NCBI RefSeq assembly: GCF_934747485.1
Contig: NZ_CAKVGN010000092.1
Location: 1 to 9,676, forward strand
Length of the DNA: 9,676 bases
Source: an uncultured Brachyspira sp.
GTDB lineage: Bacteria > Spirochaetota > Brachyspiria > Brachyspirales > Brachyspiraceae
Reading direction: 5' to 3'
Positions 6,486 through 9,676 of this stretch are shown here, piece by piece. The translations under genes were made by a program, and so were the position numbers. The notes below the pieces were generated by a model that saw nothing but the letters and a program-made list of their open reading frames with translations, made no database searches and was not told the origin of the DNA. Numbering within the stretch: the first letter of the stretch is position 1; every line of letters begins with the position of its first letter.

Positions 6486-6989
6486 ATGAAAGATAAAATT
6501 AATATAAGCAATGAAAATTTTAATGTGTCGATAGCATTATATAGACCGGAGATTCCATCTAATACTGGTAATATTGGAAGACTTTGTGTAGGGTTAAATA
6601 TATCACTTCATATAGTATCCAAACCATCATTTATATTAAGTGCAAAAGAGATTAGAAGGGCAGGGCTTGATTATTGGGAAAAGTTAAACCTAATAAAACA
6701 TGAAAATGAACATACCTTCTTAGAATATTGCAAAGAAAATAACAAAAGAATAGTGCCTATATCAAAGTTTGGTGCTATTCGTTATGATGAGTTTAATTAT
6801 AGTGATGATGATATACTTTTGTTTGGAAGGGAAAGCACTGGTTTAAGAGAATCTATATGGGAAAATGATGCTGCTAACTCTGTGTATTTGCCTATGAGTG
6901 ATGATATACGCTCTATAAATGTATCAAATACCGCTGCCATAGTTTCTTATGAAGCTTTTAGACAATTATGCTTAAATAAAATTAAATAG
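6486..6989 (+). CDS. trmL: tRNA (cytidine/uridine-34 2'-O)-methyltransferase, SPOUT family
   Basis: TrmL methylates the ribose 2'-OH of the wobble nucleotide in certain leucine tRNAs using S-adenosylmethionine; it is a small homodimeric SPOUT enzyme with a trefoil-knot active site. The 167-residue product has all family blocks: IALYRPEIPSNTGNIGRLC (16-34), RRAGLDYW (57-64), LLFGRESTGL (111-120) and YLPMSDDIRSINVSNTAAIV (134-153), the last two forming the knot that binds the cofactor. About 12 residues precede the usual family start, and no Shine-Dalgarno lies upstream of ATG 6486, so either the message is leaderless or translation begins slightly later (for example GTG 6525). It ends 8 bases past the stop codon of the convergent kinase gene, and no terminator lies between them. 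The function is confident; the exact start is not. Confidence 0.9.
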   Translation: MKDKINISNENFNVSIALYRPEIPSNTGNIGRLCVGLNISLHIVSKPSFILSAKEIRRAGLDYWEKLNLIKHENEHTFLEYCKENNKRIVPISKFGAIRYDEFNYSDDDILLFGRESTGLRESIWENDAANSVYLPMSDDIRSINVSNTAAIVSYEAFRQLCLNKIK

Positions 6990-8742
6990 CTTTCTTTATA
7001 GTTTTTTCTTCATCATACAATGTAAATACAACACTTATTTCTGTGCCTACATTTTCTTCACTTTTTACATGTATGTCAGCGTTATAATTATTGCATATAT
7101 TTTTTACTATTGTTAGCCCAAGCCCCGTTCCATTGACTTTAAGGTATTTGTTGTTTTTTACCCTAAAGAATCTTTCAAATATTCTGTTTAAATACTGCGG
7201 GGCTATTCCGCAGCCAGTATCTTTTACTGTAAAAATTGCTTTATCTTTATCGGTGCTTAGAATAATTTTTACGTTTCCGCCGTCATCTGTATATTTTATA
7301 GCATTATCCACAAGATTATTAACAACTTCTGTTATTTTTTCTTTATTAGCCATTATGAATGCAGATTCTATATTTAAGTCTATTGTAATATCTCTTTTTT
7401 GTGCTTTTAATTTATTACTATCATAAACATTAAGTATTATTTCTTTTATATCCATTTTCTCATCTATAGTCTCTTGCCAATTAGCCTCTATTCTGCTCAA
7501 TGTAAGCATATCCATAACTAACTCTTTCATTCTCAATGCTTCTGTATTTATTCTATTTACAAAATCATTTAATTTTTTTCCTCCTCCGGTAGCAAGTAAA
7601 AGTTCAGAATAACCCAATATAGAAGTTAAAGGCGTTTTTAATTCATGAGAGGCATTGATAAAAAAATCCTGTTTTTCTATTTCTAATTTTCTAATATCTG
7701 TAACATCTTCAAATTTTATTAAAGCAGATATATTTTCATTATTTCGTATAGGTATAATTGTGATTTCTATATCCATATTATGTTCTTTTGAGTCAAACTT
7801 TGAGAACCTTGATAATTCTATTGCATTGTCTATCTTTTTTATTACATTTTCATCTTTTATTATTTCATTTAAATTATTAACAGTTCTCTCTCCAATATCC
7901 AAAAAATCTATAGCAAATTGATTAATAAAAAATATTTCCTTCTTTTTATTAACTGCAATAATTCCTTGAGCAATATTTTCTAATACATAATTAAGTTTTT
8001 CTTTTTCTGTTTGATAGGCTATTATGTTGTTATTTAAATCAACAGCAACTTCATTAATATCATAAATTATATTGTTAATATCATTAAACCCTGTAAGGTT
8101 TTTTGGGGTAAGTGAGCGGTTATTATATATATTGTCAAGTGTTTCTTTAATGATATAAAAAGGATTCATAATATTTCTTGACATTATAGGTAGCACAAAA
8201 GCCATTAATATTACAACAATAGTTATCACCATAACAGCTGTAAATAAAAATGTAGTTAAATATTTATTAATAGAGTCCATTGGGATAGATACTCTTAATA
8301 TGTAATCAACATAGTCATCAGATTTAATTTTTTTTGAAGCATATATATAGGGGGTTTTTTGACTAATAGAAGTGCTTATTGAAAAAGACGGCTCATTATT
8401 TGTGTTGTGCAAGGCTTCTATAACATCGCTTCTGTTATTATGATTTCCGAGAGTTGTTTTTGCTGTGTCGCTTAAAGTATCTGCAATAACTATACCGTTT
8501 GTAGATATTATACTTATTCTTAATTCCTCTTTATCTGATTGTAATACAAAGTTTCTAAAATCTTCTTCTGTTTTAATATCATATATGCTTATTTCCCTTT
8601 GAAGCATATCTATAATATTAACAATCATTACTCTGCTGTACATAATATTATTGTATTGCACTGTAAAAAGAATTCCTATAAACATTAAAGCACTTGATAA
8701 TATAAGAATGAATAATGATTTTAAAAATATGTTTCTAATCAT
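6982..8742 (-). CDS. PhoR-like membrane sensor histidine kinase
   Basis: This is the sensor of a two-component pair with the upstream regulator gene. In the 586-residue product, transmembrane helix 1 is at about 8-29. An extracytoplasmic sensor domain of about 130 residues follows, with the PhoR-type wording ISIISTNGIVIADT (77-90) and NHNNRSDVIEAL (100-111). Helix 2 is at about 162-185, then a degenerate HAMP-like linker and a PAS domain (about 248-345). The kinase core has the phosphorylated His366 in FFINASHELKTPLTS, the N box around Asn480 (NNLVDNAIKY), and ATP-lid boxes DTGCGI (508-513), IFERFFR (521-527) and GTGLGL (538-543). All catalytic motifs are intact. The gene starts 10 bases after the regulator stop with no clear ribosome site, suggesting coupled translation. 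The signal is unknown; phosphate is only one possibility for this domain type. Its 3' end overlaps trmL by 8 bases. Confidence 0.93.
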   Translation of the reverse strand: MIRNIFLKSLFILILSSALMFIGILFTVQYNNIMYSRVMIVNIIDMLQREISIYDIKTEEDFRNFVLQSDKEELRISIISTNGIVIADTLSDTAKTTLGNHNNRSDVIEALHNTNNEPSFSISTSISQKTPYIYASKKIKSDDYVDYILRVSIPMDSINKYLTTFLFTAVMVITIVVILMAFVLPIMSRNIMNPFYIIKETLDNIYNNRSLTPKNLTGFNDINNIIYDINEVAVDLNNNIIAYQTEKEKLNYVLENIAQGIIAVNKKKEIFFINQFAIDFLDIGERTVNNLNEIIKDENVIKKIDNAIELSRFSKFDSKEHNMDIEITIIPIRNNENISALIKFEDVTDIRKLEIEKQDFFINASHELKTPLTSILGYSELLLATGGGKKLNDFVNRINTEALRMKELVMDMLTLSRIEANWQETIDEKMDIKEIILNVYDSNKLKAQKRDITIDLNIESAFIMANKEKITEVVNNLVDNAIKYTDDGGNVKIILSTDKDKAIFTVKDTGCGIAPQYLNRIFERFFRVKNNKYLKVNGTGLGLTIVKNICNNYNADIHVKSEENVGTEISVVFTLYDEEKTIKKAI

Positions 8743-8752
8743 AAAAAGTAAA

Positions 8753-9436
8753 TTATATTTCTATTAATTTATAACCAATTCCTCTAATAGTAATAATATT
8801 TTCCTTTTTTAAATCTAATTTTTGCCTAATAGATTTAATATGCATATCTATAGTTCTTGTTTCCATAGAATGCTCCACGCCCCAAACTTCTTCAAGCATC
8901 ATTTCTCTGTCTACAACATTATTAGCATTTTCCATAAGCAGCTTTAATAGGTCAAACTCTTTTTGCGTGAGAGAAACCTGCCTGTCATTAACATATACAA
9001 CTCTTTTTTTTACTATTAGTTTAATCTCTCCAAAAGTCAATTCTTCTGTATCTATTCTTACATCTTTTTTTCTCAAATTAGCTTTAATTCTTGCTATAAG
9101 TTCTAATACAGAAAAAGGCTTTGGTATATAATCATCAGCACCCAAATTAAGCCCAGTAACTATATTAATCTCACTAGATTTTGCAGTAAGCATTATTACT
9201 TTTATAGGTAAGTGAGCATAATCCGTTCTAATTATTTTTAATATATCAGTACCTTCCATATCTGGGAGCATAATATCCAAAAGTATTAAGCTAGGTATAT
9301 TATTTTTCAAAGCTTCAAGCATTTCTTTGCCGTTAGCAAAACATTCTATATTAAAGCCTGCTTCTTCTACAGTGTATTTTATTAGGTCTCTTATATTATC
9401 ATCATCTTCTACAGAATAAATAAGTTCTTTTTCCAT
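8753..9436 (-). CDS. OmpR/PhoB-family response regulator
   Basis: This is a DNA-binding transcription regulator controlled by the kinase encoded immediately downstream. The 227-residue length is typical. The receiver domain (about 4-118) has the acidic pocket Glu10/Asp11/Asp12, phospho-acceptor Asp54 (ILLDIMLPDM), switch Thr84 (IMLTAKS) and Lys106 (YIPKPF). The winged-helix output domain (about 130-227) has LTQKEFDLLKLLMENANNVV, the recognition-helix region TRTIDMHIKSIRQKL and the C-terminal hairpin TIRGIGYKL, all diagnostic of the OmpR/PhoB group. ATG 9434-9436 has GTGGAAA about 8 bases upstream. It is the first gene of the minus-strand pair; a candidate promoter lies at 9470-9498. The regulon is not evident here, and no clear tandem direct repeats of Pho-box type are seen in the window's promoters. 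Confidence 0.95.
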   Translation of the reverse strand: MEKELIYSVEDDDNIRDLIKYTVEEAGFNIECFANGKEMLEALKNNIPSLILLDIMLPDMEGTDILKIIRTDYAHLPIKVIMLTAKSSEINIVTGLNLGADDYIPKPFSVLELIARIKANLRKKDVRIDTEELTFGEIKLIVKKRVVYVNDRQVSLTQKEFDLLKLLMENANNVVDREMMLEEVWGVEHSMETRTIDMHIKSIRQKLDLKKENIITIRGIGYKLIEI

Positions 9437-9469
9437 AAAATTTCCACTCTTCTATTAAATTTTATTTGT

Positions 9470-9498
9470 ATTATATATTCATTTTGTTCAATATACAA
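9470..9498 (-). promoter_or_regulatory. Candidate promoter for the two-component operon
   Basis: On the minus strand a perfect -10 box TATAAT (9470-9475) lies 17 bases downstream of TTGTAT (9493-9498), a 3/6 match to the -35 consensus. The start site would fall near 9463, giving a short leader of about 26 bases before the regulator ATG. The surrounding DNA is very AT-rich, so the -35 assignment is weak. Confidence 0.45.
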
Positions 9499-9603
9499 GT
9501 GTTTTGATATATAAAATAAAAAAAACTTTATTTGTTTTTTACAATATTTTACAAGTTATTTAATAATACAATATTATCATTAATATAGTTAAAAATAAAA
9601 ATA

Positions 9604-9676
9604 TGCACAGGAGCCAGACATATTGCAGTTAGGAATTCCTTAATTTCTTAAAGTATAGCATAGGTGTATCATAATT
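9604..9676 (-). mobile_element. Probable end of an insertion sequence (partial, continues past the right edge)
   Basis: A candidate terminus starts at TG 9604-9605, with TGCACAGGAGCCAGACATA (9604-9622) noticeably richer in G/C than the AT-rich DNA to its left. 25 bases inward lies the stop codon of a transposase-like frame running in from the right. This geometry (5'-TG terminus and short untranslated margin) is usual for IS3/IS481-type elements. The other end, the matching terminal repeat and the target duplication are outside the window, so the boundary is tentative. Confidence 0.5.
9629..9676 (-). CDS. C-terminal end of a probable DDE-type (rve) transposase (partial)
   Basis: The minus strand reads NYDTPMLYFKKLRNS and stops at 9629-9631. 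The pattern (L)xYxTPMxYxxK near the C-terminus is characteristic of integrase-core transposases of the IS3 and IS481 groups, where it follows the RPHxxL segment. Only 15 residues are visible, so the family is a suggestion. The gene is oriented toward the two-component operon, whose first gene starts about 190 bases further on, so read-through from the element could reach that operon. Confidence 0.5.
   Translation of the reverse strand, partial: NYDTPMLYFKKLRNS

Noticed and set aside
7091..7921. Plus-strand open frames antisense to the kinase gene
   Set aside because: They mirror the conserved kinase core and PAS region, and their Phe/Ser/Ile-rich products are typical antisense translations.
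9632..9641. AGGAATTCCT palindrome as a regulatory site
   Set aside because: It lies at the very end of the probable transposase frame and is only 10 bases long. Coding chance explains it.

Overview
The window is very AT-rich, with long A/T runs between genes. Gene content and style (two-subunit iron-sulfur serine dehydratase, XerC/D recombinase, small exported proteins, low-GC codon use) suggest an anaerobic intestinal spirochaete of the Brachyspira type. That assignment is an inference from protein style and memory; there is no rRNA or marker gene here to prove it.

Layout. Bases 1-310 hold a possible 3' end of a plus-strand gene, a truncated GNAT acetyltransferase remnant on the minus strand, and a clear minus-strand terminator. 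Bases 329-1917 are a minus-strand operon sdaAB-sdaAA encoding the beta and alpha subunits of L-serine dehydratase, which converts serine to pyruvate and ammonia. Bases 1918-2250 are a 333-base divergent spacer holding a 14-bp perfect inverted repeat, part of which resembles a dif half-site. Bases 2251-5501 are a plus-strand pair: a XerD-like tyrosine recombinase, then 29 bases later a 764-residue exported protein with an apparent (beta/alpha)8 barrel flanked by beta-rich domains. The pair ends at a strong terminator at 5515-5546.

Bases 5680-6246 are a small transcription unit with a good promoter and a small lipoprotein gene that appears split by a +1 frameshift at an A5 run. Bases 6247-6485 contain a locally GC-rich element with competing hairpins, possibly a dispersed repeat. 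It is followed by trmL (tRNA wobble 2'-O-methyltransferase), which has no visible Shine-Dalgarno sequence. trmL overlaps tail-to-tail by 8 bases with a minus-strand two-component operon (6982-9436): an OmpR/PhoB-family response regulator followed by a PhoR-like sensor kinase. The right edge (about 9604-9676) looks like the 3' end of an insertion sequence whose transposase gene runs off the window.

How the genes relate. The two clear functional pairs are SdaAB/SdaAA (one enzyme) and the kinase/regulator (one signalling pair). The recombinase and barrel protein may be co-transcribed, but no shared function is evident. No CRISPR array, tRNA, rRNA or recognisable defence system is visible. The least explained items are the barrel protein, the inverted repeat upstream of xerD, the split lipoprotein and the structured element before trmL.
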